A program made the position numbers and the translations under genes. This document shows, piece by piece, positions 53,557 through 62,032 of a stretch of 64,000 nt of DNA (the first letter of the stretch is position 1; every line of letters begins with the position of its first letter). Under the pieces are notes generated by a model. It worked only from the letters and a program-made list of their open reading frames with translations. It was not told the origin of the DNA and ran no database searches. This stretch comes from Fontisubflavum oceani (GTDB lineage Bacteria; Pseudomonadota; Alphaproteobacteria; Rhodobacterales; Rhodobacteraceae): assembly GCF_030407165.1 (NCBI RefSeq), contig NZ_CP129111.1, positions 1 to 64,000 of the forward strand, written 5' to 3'.

Positions 53557-54276
53557 TCACGCGCGATACTCCGGGTTCTCATAGTCGAACCGACACCCTG
53601 CCTTCCATGCGCGCCGGTCATTGCCCTCATTCGGCAGACCACCTGCGTCTTTCAGCAGCTTGGCCATATGCATCAGGTTCCAGGTCATGATCGTCGTGTT
53701 GCGTTGCGTGAAATCATTGTCGAAGCCGATCTTGCCGCCCGCCCCGTCATCATCGCCGTAAGACGCGCCAGGCCCCGCCTCGCCGATCCAGCCGCAATCC
53801 GCTTGGGGTGGGATCGTCACACCCAGATGGCTCAGCGCATAACAAATCGTCATCGCCGCGTGTTTGATCCCGTCTTCATTGCCGGTCACGACACAGCCGC
53901 CAACCTTGCCGTAATAGATGCTCTGGCCCTTGTCATTCAGCTCACCAGACATGCCATAGAGCCGCTCGATCAACACCCGGCAAAGCGAGCTTTCCTCGCC
54001 TAACCAAAGCGGCGTGCCGATGACAAGAATATCGGCCTCAAGCACCTTCGGCCAAATCTGCGGCCAGTCATCCCGATCCCAGCCGTGATCGGTCATATCC
54101 GGATAGACGCCGGGCACGATCTGATGATCGAACATATGCACGTGCTCGACGGTGACACCGTGTTTTTCCATGATCCCGGCGGATGCGTTCATCAAAAGCT
54201 GCGTATGGCTTTCACAGGCTGTGCGCTTCAGAGATGTGTTGAAAAACAAGGCGTTCAGTTTGGAAAAATCGCTCAT
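53557..54276 (-). CDS. Flavodoxin-like NAD(P)H-dependent oxidoreductase
   Basis: A 239-residue protein. LNALFFNTSLKRTACESHTQ, then DILVIGTPLWLGEESSLCRV and YYGKVGGCVVTGNEDG, match the flavodoxin/NADPH-dependent FMN reductase fold with FMN-binding loops. A late motif CRFDYENPEYRA closes it. Its ATG overlaps the stop of the upstream small gene. The substrate is unknown. It lies downstream of ivd and DUF1622 in the same direction. Confidence 0.8.
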   Translation of the reverse strand: MSDFSKLNALFFNTSLKRTACESHTQLLMNASAGIMEKHGVTVEHVHMFDHQIVPGVYPDMTDHGWDRDDWPQIWPKVLEADILVIGTPLWLGEESSLCRVLIERLYGMSGELNDKGQSIYYGKVGGCVVTGNEDGIKHAAMTICYALSHLGVTIPPQADCGWIGEAGPGASYGDDDGAGGKIGFDNDFTQRNTTIMTWNLMHMAKLLKDAGGLPNEGNDRRAWKAGCRFDYENPEYRA

Positions 54277-54581
54277 GTCTGGGGCTCTCCTGCCGTCAGT
54301 GAGGCGTCAAACTCCACCATGACACCCCAATCATTCACAGGATAGAGCCGGGTTTCGCCGCCCTGTGGCATACAAATCAGCACCAAACGCACACCGTTCA
54401 ACTCCGAAGGCACCGCGTGGCAATCTGTCGGCGAACCACCGGTTTCTGCCACATAGAGCGCCGCCAAACCGTCGATAATCTCGCCCTCGGTCGGCGGCAC
54501 CGCGCGCAAGCCCATCACCACGCCAAAGAGCGTGGCGGCCAGAACGAGGCCGGCAAGGCTGATCCACATGGGCCGGGTCAC
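54273..54581 (-). CDS. Small hypothetical exported/membrane protein
   Basis: A 102-residue protein with an N-terminal hydrophobic segment (MWISLAGLVLAATLFGVVMG) and a mature part with GGSPTDCHAVPS and VLICMPQGG, two Cys. I recognise no family. The start is most likely a GTG at 54581 that overlaps the DUF1622 stop (GTGA); an ATG at 54569 is an alternative. It is coupled on both sides. Confidence 0.62.
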   Translation of the reverse strand: MTRPMWISLAGLVLAATLFGVVMGLRAVPPTEGEIIDGLAALYVAETGGSPTDCHAVPSELNGVRLVLICMPQGGETRLYPVNDWGVMVEFDASLTAGEPQT

Positions 54582-54976
54582 CGCTCGGGGTCCTTCCGGA
54601 TGGCCTCGATCTCGCGGTCGAGGAAGAAGCTGATCGCCGACCGGATCAGCACCAGAAGCCCGAGGAAGATCAGATCGCCAAGCGCGAAGCTGAGCGCGGT
54701 GTGAATGATATCGGCAACAATGAAGAGCTCCAGCCCCGCCAGAATGTAGCGCCCAAGCTCCACCCGCTCTTCGTTCAGCATCCGGGCGCGGTCGGTTTTG
54801 GCGATCTTGGCTTCGCCACTTATAAACCCGACGAGAAACCGGACCGTGCCGATCAGCATGACGAGGATCGCCAGAATGCTGACCAGCGCCGCTATCCACT
54901 CCAGCACCAGGGCCACGCTGCTCAGCTCGCTGTGCAGCACGCCTTCGGTCACGTTGAGATCGCCGAGCGCTTCCAT
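54578..54976 (-). CDS. DUF1622-family membrane protein
   Basis: A 132-residue protein with three hydrophobic helices: VLEWIAALVSILAILVMLIG, LAGLELFIVADIIHTALSFA and LIFLGLLVLIRSAISFFLDR. The motif RYILAGLELFIVADIIHT is typical of DUF1622. Function unknown. It lies 5 bases after the ivd stop and is probably cotranscribed. Confidence 0.82.
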   Translation of the reverse strand: MEALGDLNVTEGVLHSELSSVALVLEWIAALVSILAILVMLIGTVRFLVGFISGEAKIAKTDRARMLNEERVELGRYILAGLELFIVADIIHTALSFALGDLIFLGLLVLIRSAISFFLDREIEAIRKDPER

Positions 54977-54981
54977 GGGTT

Positions 54982-56145
54982 TCAGGCCATCAGTGCCATC
55001 ATTTCACGGCCCACAAGCATCCGCCGGATTTCGGAGGTGCCCGCGCCAATCTCCATCAGCTTCGCATCACGGAACATCCGGCTGACGGCGCTGTCATTCA
55101 TGAAACCTGCGCCGCCCATCGCCTGCACCGCTTGATGCGCCACAACCATCGCCTCCTCCGAGGCATAGAGGACGCAGGCCGCGGCGTCCTGGCGGGTGAC
55201 TTCGCCCCGGTCGCAAGCCTTGGCGACCTCGTAAACATAGGCCCGGGCCGAGTTCATTTTCGTATACATGTCGGCGATTTTGCCCTGCATCAGTTGGAAA
55301 TTCCCGATGCTTTGACCAAATTGCGTGCGCTCCACCATGTAGGGCATGATCTCGTCGAGACAGGCCGCCATGATGCCAGTGCCGATCCCGCTCAACACCA
55401 CGCGTTCGTAGTCGAGACCTGACATCAGCACCCGCACGCCTTTACCCTCTTCCCCCAGGACATTTTCGAACGGCACTTCGACATCTTCAAAGACCAACTC
55501 GGCGGTGTTCGATCCCCGCATCCCCATTTTGTCGAAATGCACCGAGGTCGAGAAGCCAGCCATATCTTTCTCGATCAAAAACGCCGTCATGCCCTTAGAC
55601 CCGGCCTCCGGGTCGGTTTTGGCGTACACCACAAGGGTGTCAGCATCCGGCCCGTTGGTGATCCAATACTTCGTTCCGTTCAGGATATAGCGATCATTGC
55701 GCTTCTCGGCCTTCAACTTCATCGAGACCACATCGGAGCCCGCGCCAGCCTCCGACATCGCCAATGCTCCGACCTGTTCACCCGAAACCAGCCCAGGCAG
55801 GTATTTCGCCTTCTGCTCCGGCGTGCCGTTCAGTTTGATCTGGTTCACGCAAAGGTTCGAATGCGCGCCATAAGAGAGCGAGACCGAAGCGGAGGCGCGC
55901 GCGATCTCCTCCACCGCGATTACATGCGCGAGATAGCCCATGCCCGCGCCGCCGAACTCTTCGTCAACGGTGATGCCCAATAGACCCAACTCGCCCATCT
56001 CGGCCCAAAGCGCGGGCGGAAATTCGTTGGATTGGTCGATCTCTGCCGCCATTGGCTTGACCCGATCTTGGGCCCAGCGATGCACCATCTCGCGCAGCGC
56101 ATTCACATCTTCGCCCAGGTCGAACTTCATTGACGCCATGAACAT
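54982..56145 (-). CDS. ivd: Isovaleryl-CoA dehydrogenase
   Basis: A 387-residue acyl-CoA dehydrogenase. YGAHSNLCVNQIKLNGTPEQ, ALAMSEAGAGSDVVSMKLKA and GTKYWITNGPDADTLVVYAK cover the FAD/substrate regions. The catalytic Glu sits in SGLDYERVVLSGIGTGIM, the position diagnostic of isovaleryl-CoA dehydrogenase rather than other ACADs. It oxidises isovaleryl-CoA to 3-methylcrotonyl-CoA, the first dehydrogenation of leucine catabolism. The ATG at 56145 follows GGGGAGGGG. An inverted repeat lies upstream. Confidence 0.95.
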   Translation of the reverse strand: MFMASMKFDLGEDVNALREMVHRWAQDRVKPMAAEIDQSNEFPPALWAEMGELGLLGITVDEEFGGAGMGYLAHVIAVEEIARASASVSLSYGAHSNLCVNQIKLNGTPEQKAKYLPGLVSGEQVGALAMSEAGAGSDVVSMKLKAEKRNDRYILNGTKYWITNGPDADTLVVYAKTDPEAGSKGMTAFLIEKDMAGFSTSVHFDKMGMRGSNTAELVFEDVEVPFENVLGEEGKGVRVLMSGLDYERVVLSGIGTGIMAACLDEIMPYMVERTQFGQSIGNFQLMQGKIADMYTKMNSARAYVYEVAKACDRGEVTRQDAAACVLYASEEAMVVAHQAVQAMGGAGFMNDSAVSRMFRDAKLMEIGAGTSEIRRMLVGREMMALMA

Positions 56146-56163
56146 CGCACGGCCCCTCCCCTT

Positions 56164-56183
56164 AATTGAACGCTTGTTCAATT
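56164..56183. promoter_or_regulatory. Candidate TetR-type operator upstream of ivd
   Basis: AATTGAACGCTTGTTCAATT is a perfect inverted repeat with 8-base arms and a 4-base centre, 18 bases before the ivd start. The TTGAAC-N4-GTTCAA shape resembles operators of TetR regulators that control acyl-CoA and branched-chain catabolism. The regulator gene is not in this window. Binding is predicted only. Confidence 0.6.
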
Positions 56184-56229
56184 CATAGCGCAGAGCGGAA
56201 AGTGAGTCAAAACCTATCGGCAATGGGCC

Positions 56230-56272
56230 CGGAATTTTGCAAAATTCCGGTCAAAATTCTTGTAAGAATTTT
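56230..56272. repeat. Paired AT-rich palindromes, copy B
   Basis: CGGAATTTTGCAAAATTCCG (56230-56249) is identical to the first palindrome of copy A, and AAAATTCTTGTAAGAATTTT (56253-56272) differs from the second palindrome of copy A at its centre and ends. The pair lies just after the DegT aminotransferase stop. See copy A at 48656-48698. Confidence 0.75.
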
Positions 56273-56277
56273 ACGCC

Positions 56278-57470
56278 TCACAGCGCCGCACGCACCTCAT
56301 CTCGAATGATTGATGCGATCAATGTCGCATCCTCATCCGAAAAGGTCAGCGGCAGGCGCATATCGACAAGCCCGGCCAAAACCTTATCGGTCTTCGGCAA
56401 GCTCTGCGGCGGGGCATAGCGCCAACTGTCATAGCGTGAGGTAAAGGCCACCGGCTCCTCGGCCCCAAACCACTTCAGCTCAACACCACGCGCCAGACAG
56501 CCCGCAATAATCGCCTCGATTTGCTCGGGCGTCGCCTCCGGCAGAAGAAACTGGATCGACGAACCCACAATTTTCTCCCGCGGGTCGCGCTCGATCACTT
56601 TGAGGCCAGGCGTGTTCCGCACCCCCTCCTCCACCGCGTAATAGAGCGCATTCCAACGGGCCACCTGCGCTGGCAAATCGGCCAGTTGCGGGCGCAAGAT
56701 CGCGGCGCGCAGATTGTCCATCCGGCCGGAGATATTCGGCGTGACATATTTCACCCGCTCAAACACCTCCGCGGGCGGCGCGGCGCGATGGCGACCATAA
56801 AGCATATAACTACCGGATTGGATAATGGCCCGCGCCATCAACTCGGCATCATCCGAGATCAGCAACCCGCCCTCGCCGGAATTCACATGCTTATAAGTCT
56901 GCGCCGAGTAACAGCCAAAGACACCATGGCGACCTGACGGGGTACCCTCCCACTCCGCTCCCATCGTATGGGCGCAATCTTCCACCACGGCGATCCCGGC
57001 GGGTCACAAATCTCCATCAACGCGCCCATATCGCAGAGATGCCCACGCATATGCGACAAAAGCAGCACCCGCGCACCCGATGTCGCGGCTTTCTCCGCCA
57101 GATCAGGCAAGTCGATGGTCAAGCTCTCGGTGGTTTCAACAAAAACCGGCTCTGCCCCAACACTGGCAATCGCGCCTGGCACAGGCGCAAGCGTAAACCC
57201 GTTTGACAAGACCCGGTCGCCCGGCCCCACGCCCAAGGCGCGCAAGGCACAGCCCATCGCATATCCACCCGAGGCGACGGCCAACGCGTATTTCGCCCCG
57301 GTGAAGGCCGCGAATTCTTCTTCCAGAAGCGCCGTCTCGCCTGCCTCGTCGCCTTGGAGGTTGTAGCGGTGCAAGCGGCCATGACCGAGCACCTCCAACG
57401 CCGCTGCGATGCCAGCTTCTGGGATCGGTTCTTGTTGCGTGAAACTGCCGGTGAAAACTGTTCTATCCAT
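56278..57470 (-). CDS. DegT/DnrJ/EryC1-family PLP aminotransferase, frame broken once
   Basis: About 397 residues when repaired. It begins MDRTVFTGSFTQQEPIPEAG, has GDRVLSNGFTLAPVPGAIAS and the PLP-lysine block SAQTYKHVNSGEGGLL, and ends with a small domain. The break is at the GGG run 57001-57003; one added base joins MEICDP to AGIAVVEDCAHTMGAEW. Such enzymes transaminate sugar-nucleotide or other carbonyl substrates in the DegT family. Its substrate is unknown. It lies upstream of ivd, separated by copy B and the operator-like repeat. Confidence 0.82.
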
Positions 57471-57521
57471 GGCGGGAGGATTATGCGGCACGCGGCGCGC
57501 GTCAATCCCATCCGCGTGCTC

Positions 57522-58187
57522 TCAGCTCAGAAGATGGTCCACGATCCGATCCAGATCATCGTAATGATCCAAGAGCGCTTCGGGCGCCAACGCTTCAACC
57601 CCGCGCCCATCCGGGCCGAATGTGACCAGAACACTCGGCACACCTGCGGCCCGCGCGGTCTTTCGGTCCGTGTCTGTGTCGCCCACCAAAAGCGCGCTGG
57701 TCCGGCTGCCCGCCGCCCGCTCAACCGCCAAAACAAATGGCGCAGGGTCCGGCTTGCGCACCGGCAGCGTGTCGGCGCCAACAAGCGAGTCGAACAGATC
57801 GCGCACGCCCAAGCGGGTCATCAAGGTTTCCGCCAACCCTTCCGGCTTGTTGGTGCAAATGCCCACCGCCACATCGGCGGCGCGCAGCCGCTCAACCGCC
57901 GCAATTGCCCCAGGATAAAGCTGCGTATGCACGTCAATCGCCGCCCCATAGGCCTCAAGAAGCAGCGGATAGCCGGCCTCGATATCTGCTGCTGGCGCCT
58001 CTAGCCGCAAGCGCTCAAAACCCAGTTTCAGCATTACTCGCCCACCGCGAAAGGCCGTCGCATCATCTTGCCCATGGACCAGTTGCGGCGCATGGCCCAG
58101 CGCCTCCAAAGCGGTATTGGCCGCCGCGATCAGATCGCCGGAGGTGTCCGCCAATGTCCCGTCCAAATCGAAGATCACCGTGCGCAT
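57522..58187 (-). CDS. gph: Phosphoglycolate phosphatase-like HAD hydrolase
   Basis: A 221-residue HAD-superfamily phosphatase. FDLDGTLADTSGDLIAAAN carries the nucleophile Asp, CTNKPEGLAETL the motif II Thr region, and KPDPAPFVLAV plus VGDTDTDRKTARAAG motifs III and IV. Similar to Gph, which removes 2-phosphoglycolate from DNA repair or photorespiration. The ATG at 58187 fits; a much longer frame upstream overlaps glmU and is rejected. Divergent from glmU. Confidence 0.85.
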   Translation of the reverse strand: MRTVIFDLDGTLADTSGDLIAAANTALEALGHAPQLVHGQDDATAFRGGRVMLKLGFERLRLEAPAADIEAGYPLLLEAYGAAIDVHTQLYPGAIAAVERLRAADVAVGICTNKPEGLAETLMTRLGVRDLFDSLVGADTLPVRKPDPAPFVLAVERAAGSRTSALLVGDTDTDRKTARAAGVPSVLVTFGPDGRGVEALAPEALLDHYDDLDRIVDHLLS

Positions 58188-58325
58188 CCTGCTCTCCTCT
58201 TTGGGCAGATTTCCGCCTGCGCCTGAAATGAACCGTAAGCCGATTTGACCGTGCTCTGGCTTGCGCGATGGGGTGGCATGGAACATACCGGGGCCACAAG
58301 ACAAAAAGAAAATGTGGACAGGCCC

Positions 58326-59675
58326 ATGCCGATCGCCCTTGTCATCCTCGCCGCCGGTCAGGGCACGCGGATGAATTCCGACCACCCGAAAGTGCTGCAC
58401 CAAATTGGCGGGGCACCCCTGATCGCGCATGCGATGCAATCCGGCGCGGCGTTGGAACCTGAGCGGGTGATTGTGGTCACGGGGCACGGCGCGGCGGCCG
58501 TGGAAAAAGCCGTGGGCGATTCCGACCCCGAGGCCATCTGCGTCCGCCAAGGCGAACAACTCGGCACTGGCCACGCGGTGCTGCAAGCCGCGCCCGCGTT
58601 GGACGGGTTCGCGGGCGATGTCATCGTGCTCTACGGCGACACACCGTTCATTTCGACCGACACGCTCAGCCGTATGGTCGCCGCCCGCGCAAGCCATGAC
58701 ATTGTTGTCCTCGGCTTCGAAGCCGCCGATCCGGGCCGGTATGGTCGCTTGGTGATGGAGGGGGATCGTCTGACCCGTATCGTCGAGGCGAAAGACGCGA
58801 CACCAGACGAACTGGCCAACCCGCTTTGCAATTCCGGGCTTCTCGCCGCCGATGCCGCCACCCTTATGCGTCTTTTGGCCAAGGTCGAGACGAAGAATGC
58901 CGCGGGTGAATATTACCTCACCGACGTGCCCGCTCTTGCCGCCGCCGAGGGGCTGAGCGCCACCGCGATCACCTGCCCCGAGGCGGAAACGCTCGGCATC
59001 AACACCCGGGCAGAACTGGCAGGCGCAGAAACGCTGTTCCAAACCGCCAAACGCGCCGAGATGCTCGACGCGGGGGTCACCTTAGCCGCCCCCGACACGG
59101 TACATTTCGCCTATGACACACATATCGGTCGCGATGCGGTGGTGGAGCAAAACGTGGTCTTCGCCCCGGGCGTCACGGTCGAATCCGGCGCCACGATCCG
59201 CGCCTTTTCGCACCTCGAAGGTGCTCATGTGGGGGCTGATGCCATTGTCGGGCCGTACGCGCGTCTTCGTCCCGGCGCAGAGTTGGGCAATGACGCGCGG
59301 ATCGGCAATTTCGTTGAAGTGAAAGCGGCCCAGATCGGCGAAGGCGCGAAGGTCAATCACCTCAGCTATATCGGCGACGCGACCATCGGCACGGCCAGCA
59401 ATATTGGCGCCGGTACCATCACCTGCAACTATGATGGGGTGATGAAGCACCAAACACAGATCGGCGCGCGGGCCTTTATCGGCTCCAACACGATGCTGGT
59501 CGCGCCGGTCACCATCGGTGATGAGGCGATGACCGCGAGCGGATCGGTGATCACCGAAGATGTGCCGGGTGAGGCGCTGGCCGTCGCACGCGGCAAGCAG
59601 ATCAACAAACCCGGGCTCGCAGCCAAACTGATGGCCCGGCTCCGCGCGATCAAAGCCAAGCAAAAAGGGCAGTAG
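58326..59675 (+). CDS. glmU: Bifunctional UDP-N-acetylglucosamine pyrophosphorylase/glucosamine-1-phosphate acetyltransferase
   Basis: A 449-residue enzyme. The N-terminal uridyltransferase has LAAGQGTRMNSDHPKVLHQI and the YGDTP substrate motif. The C-terminal left-handed beta-helix acetyltransferase shows hexapeptide repeats (IGPYARLRPGAELGND-type), including NFVEVKAAQIGEGAKVNHLS and GAGTITCNYDGVMKHQTQIG. It makes UDP-GlcNAc for peptidoglycan and LPS. It starts the rightward group glmU-glmS, 3 bases before glmS. Confidence 0.95.
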   Translation: MPIALVILAAGQGTRMNSDHPKVLHQIGGAPLIAHAMQSGAALEPERVIVVTGHGAAAVEKAVGDSDPEAICVRQGEQLGTGHAVLQAAPALDGFAGDVIVLYGDTPFISTDTLSRMVAARASHDIVVLGFEAADPGRYGRLVMEGDRLTRIVEAKDATPDELANPLCNSGLLAADAATLMRLLAKVETKNAAGEYYLTDVPALAAAEGLSATAITCPEAETLGINTRAELAGAETLFQTAKRAEMLDAGVTLAAPDTVHFAYDTHIGRDAVVEQNVVFAPGVTVESGATIRAFSHLEGAHVGADAIVGPYARLRPGAELGNDARIGNFVEVKAAQIGEGAKVNHLSYIGDATIGTASNIGAGTITCNYDGVMKHQTQIGARAFIGSNTMLVAPVTIGDEAMTASGSVITEDVPGEALAVARGKQINKPGLAAKLMARLRAIKAKQKGQ

Positions 59676-59678
59676 AAC

Positions 59679-61490
59679 ATGTGTGGCATTGTCGGTGTTC
59701 TGGGCGATCACGAGGTCGCGCCGATCTTGGTAGAAGCCCTCAAACGGCTCGAATATCGGGGCTATGACAGCGCCGGACTGGCCACGGTGCAAAACGGCAC
59801 GCTTGACCGCCGCCGCGCCGTTGGCAAACTGGTCAATCTCAGCGATGAATTGGTGCACAATCCGCTGCCCGGCAAATCCGGCATCGGCCACACAAGATGG
59901 GCCACCCATGGCGGGCCGACCGTCGCCAATGCCCATCCCCACCGCGCGGGTCGCGTGGCGGTCGTCCATAACGGGATTATCGAGAACTTCCGCGACTTGC
60001 GCGACCGGCTGAACGGCGCGGCGTGGGAAAGCGAAACCGATACGGAAACCGTCGCGCAACTCTGCGAGCATTACCTCGACCAGGGCATGACGCCGCGCGA
60101 CGCCGCCGTCGAGACGCTGAAACATCTCGAAGGGGCCTTTGCGCTGGCCTTCCTTTTCCAAGGCGAAGGTGATTTGATCGTGGCGGCGCGCAAAGGCTCA
60201 CCGCTCGCTATCGGCCATGGCGATGGCGAGATGTATGTGGGCTCCGACGCCATCGCGCTTAGCCCGATGACCAACCGGATCACTTATCTCGAAGAAGGCG
60301 ACTATGCCTTTGTCACCCGTGAAGGGGCCGAGATTTATGATGCCAAAGGCCGCCTGGCCAATCGCGAATTGCGCGAAATCGCCGCTCAGGCGACCCAGAT
60401 CGACAAGGGCGGGCACCGGCATTTCATGGCCAAAGAGGTGTTTGAACAGCCCACGGTTCTGGCCGATTGCCTGGCCCATTACGCCCAGGGCGACACGGTG
60501 CAGATCCCAGAGGGCGATGTCGATTTCAGCGAGACGGACCGGGTGATCCTCGTCGCCTGCGGCACGGCCAACTATGCCTGTTTGGTAGCAAAATACTGGT
60601 TCGAACAGCTTGCGGGCCTGCCCTGCGACGTCGATATCGCCAGCGAGTTCCGCTACCGCGAGCCGCCGGTTTCCGACAAAGCGACCGCGCTCTTCGTGAG
60701 CCAATCGGGGGAGACCGCCGACACGCTGGCCGCGCTGCGCTATGCCGAGGGCAAAGCCGCCCGGATACTTTCGGTGGTGAATGTGGCCGAAAGCTCTATC
60801 GCCCGGGAAAGCGACCTGGCGCTGCCACTCAAGGCCGGGGTTGAGGTCGGCGTGGCCTCCACCAAAGCGTTCATCTGCCAACTGGGCGTGTTGGCCAACC
60901 TCGCGATCTTGGCCGCCCGGCAAAGAGGCCGGATTGATGCCGCGCGCGAGGCCGACATGCTGCGGCAGCTCCGCGCCCTGCCGGCGCTGATCAACCAAGC
61001 GCTTGCGCTGGAGGATCAGATCAAGCGCCATACGCGGACCTTGGCACGCGCCCAAACTGTGCTGTTCCTGGGGCGCGGCGCGATGTTCCCCCTAGCGCTA
61101 GAGGGCGCGTTAAAGCTCAAAGAAATCAGCTATATACATGCAGAAGGCTACGCCTCGGGCGAGTTGAAACACGGTCCAATCGCCTTGGTCGACAAAACTG
61201 TGCCGGTGGTGGTTCTGGCGCCGCGCGACGCGCTTTTCGACAAGACCGTCTCGAACATGCAGGAGGTCATGGCGCGCGACGGCAAAGTCTGGCTGGTGAC
61301 CGACAAACCCGGCGCGAAACAGGCCTCGGACGGCGCTTGGAAAACCCTGGTCATGCCCGAGGTTGCCCCGTTCTTCGCCCCGATCCTCTACTCCATCCCG
61401 GCGCAGCTCATCGCCTATCACACGGCAGTCCATAAGGGCACCGATGTGGACCAGCCGCGCAATCTGGCAAAATCCGTAACGGTGGAGTGA
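59679..61490 (+). CDS. glmS: Glutamine-fructose-6-phosphate aminotransferase
   Basis: A 603-residue enzyme. The N-terminal glutaminase begins with the mature nucleophile Cys (MCGIVGVLG) and has GIGHTRWATHGGPTVANAHP. Two SIS domains follow (ASEFRYREPPVSDKATALFV, SQSGETADTLAAL and GRGAMFPLALEGALKLKEIS), and the C-terminus NLAKSVTVE is typical. It supplies glucosamine-6-phosphate upstream of GlmU. The ATG of the next gene overlaps its stop (TGATG). I see no ribozyme or other riboswitch in the 3-base gap to glmU. Confidence 0.96.
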   Translation: MCGIVGVLGDHEVAPILVEALKRLEYRGYDSAGLATVQNGTLDRRRAVGKLVNLSDELVHNPLPGKSGIGHTRWATHGGPTVANAHPHRAGRVAVVHNGIIENFRDLRDRLNGAAWESETDTETVAQLCEHYLDQGMTPRDAAVETLKHLEGAFALAFLFQGEGDLIVAARKGSPLAIGHGDGEMYVGSDAIALSPMTNRITYLEEGDYAFVTREGAEIYDAKGRLANRELREIAAQATQIDKGGHRHFMAKEVFEQPTVLADCLAHYAQGDTVQIPEGDVDFSETDRVILVACGTANYACLVAKYWFEQLAGLPCDVDIASEFRYREPPVSDKATALFVSQSGETADTLAALRYAEGKAARILSVVNVAESSIARESDLALPLKAGVEVGVASTKAFICQLGVLANLAILAARQRGRIDAAREADMLRQLRALPALINQALALEDQIKRHTRTLARAQTVLFLGRGAMFPLALEGALKLKEISYIHAEGYASGELKHGPIALVDKTVPVVVLAPRDALFDKTVSNMQEVMARDGKVWLVTDKPGAKQASDGAWKTLVMPEVAPFFAPILYSIPAQLIAYHTAVHKGTDVDQPRNLAKSVTVE

Positions 61491-62032
61491 TGGCCAAACA
61501 ATTCGACAAAATCGAAGAAGATCACCGGAGCTTCATCGCTGAGCAGCCTCTATTCTTCTCCGGCACGGCAGGTATTGATGGGCGGGTGAACATCTCCCCC
61601 AAGGGCATGGAATCTTTGCGCGTTCTTGGGCCCAACCGGATTGCCTGGCTGAACCTCACGGGCTCGGGAAATGAAACCGCCGGGCACCTTCTGGAACAAC
61701 CGCGGATCACCCTGATGTGGTGTTCTTTTTCCAAACGCCCGTTGATCTTGCGCTGCTATGGCACCGCCCGAGCTGTTCATCCGGTCGATCCCGACTGGGC
61801 CGAGATGGCTGCGCTCTTTCCGCCCCATCGCAGCGCGCGACAGATTTTCGATATTGATGTGGATCTGGTGCAAACCTCCTGCGGCTACGCCGTACCCTTC
61901 ATGGACTATGTGGGGGAGCGGCCCACGATGCAGCAGTGGGTCGACAGCAAATCCGACGCCGATATCCGCACCCATTGGGAGAAGCAGAACACCGAAACCA
62001 TCGACGGCAAGCCCACCGGCATCCCGGTATGA
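61490..62032 (+). CDS. Pyridoxamine 5'-phosphate oxidase-family (FMN-binding split barrel) protein
   Basis: A 180-residue protein with the split-barrel pattern: FFSGTAGIDGRVNISPKGM, RIAWLNLTGSGNETAGHLLE and RITLMWCSFSKRPLILRCYG. It resembles the general PNPOx-like family rather than PdxH itself. It probably binds FMN, haem or F420; the reaction is unknown. The start ATG (61490) overlaps the glmS stop and its stop overlaps the alkD start. Confidence 0.78.
   Translation: MAKQFDKIEEDHRSFIAEQPLFFSGTAGIDGRVNISPKGMESLRVLGPNRIAWLNLTGSGNETAGHLLEQPRITLMWCSFSKRPLILRCYGTARAVHPVDPDWAEMAALFPPHRSARQIFDIDVDLVQTSCGYAVPFMDYVGERPTMQQWVDSKSDADIRTHWEKQNTETIDGKPTGIPV

Noticed and set aside
54273..54899. Longer version of the small exported protein starting upstream
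   Set aside because: The extra part is antisense-like shadow within DUF1622 and lacks hydrophobic or conserved features. The GTG at 54581 with a GTGA overlap is better.
57522..59042. Minus-strand frame extending gph far upstream across glmU
   Set aside because: The extra N-terminal part overlaps the well-supported glmU on the other strand and has low-complexity, frame-shadow character. The ATG at 58187 gives the usual Gph N-terminus.
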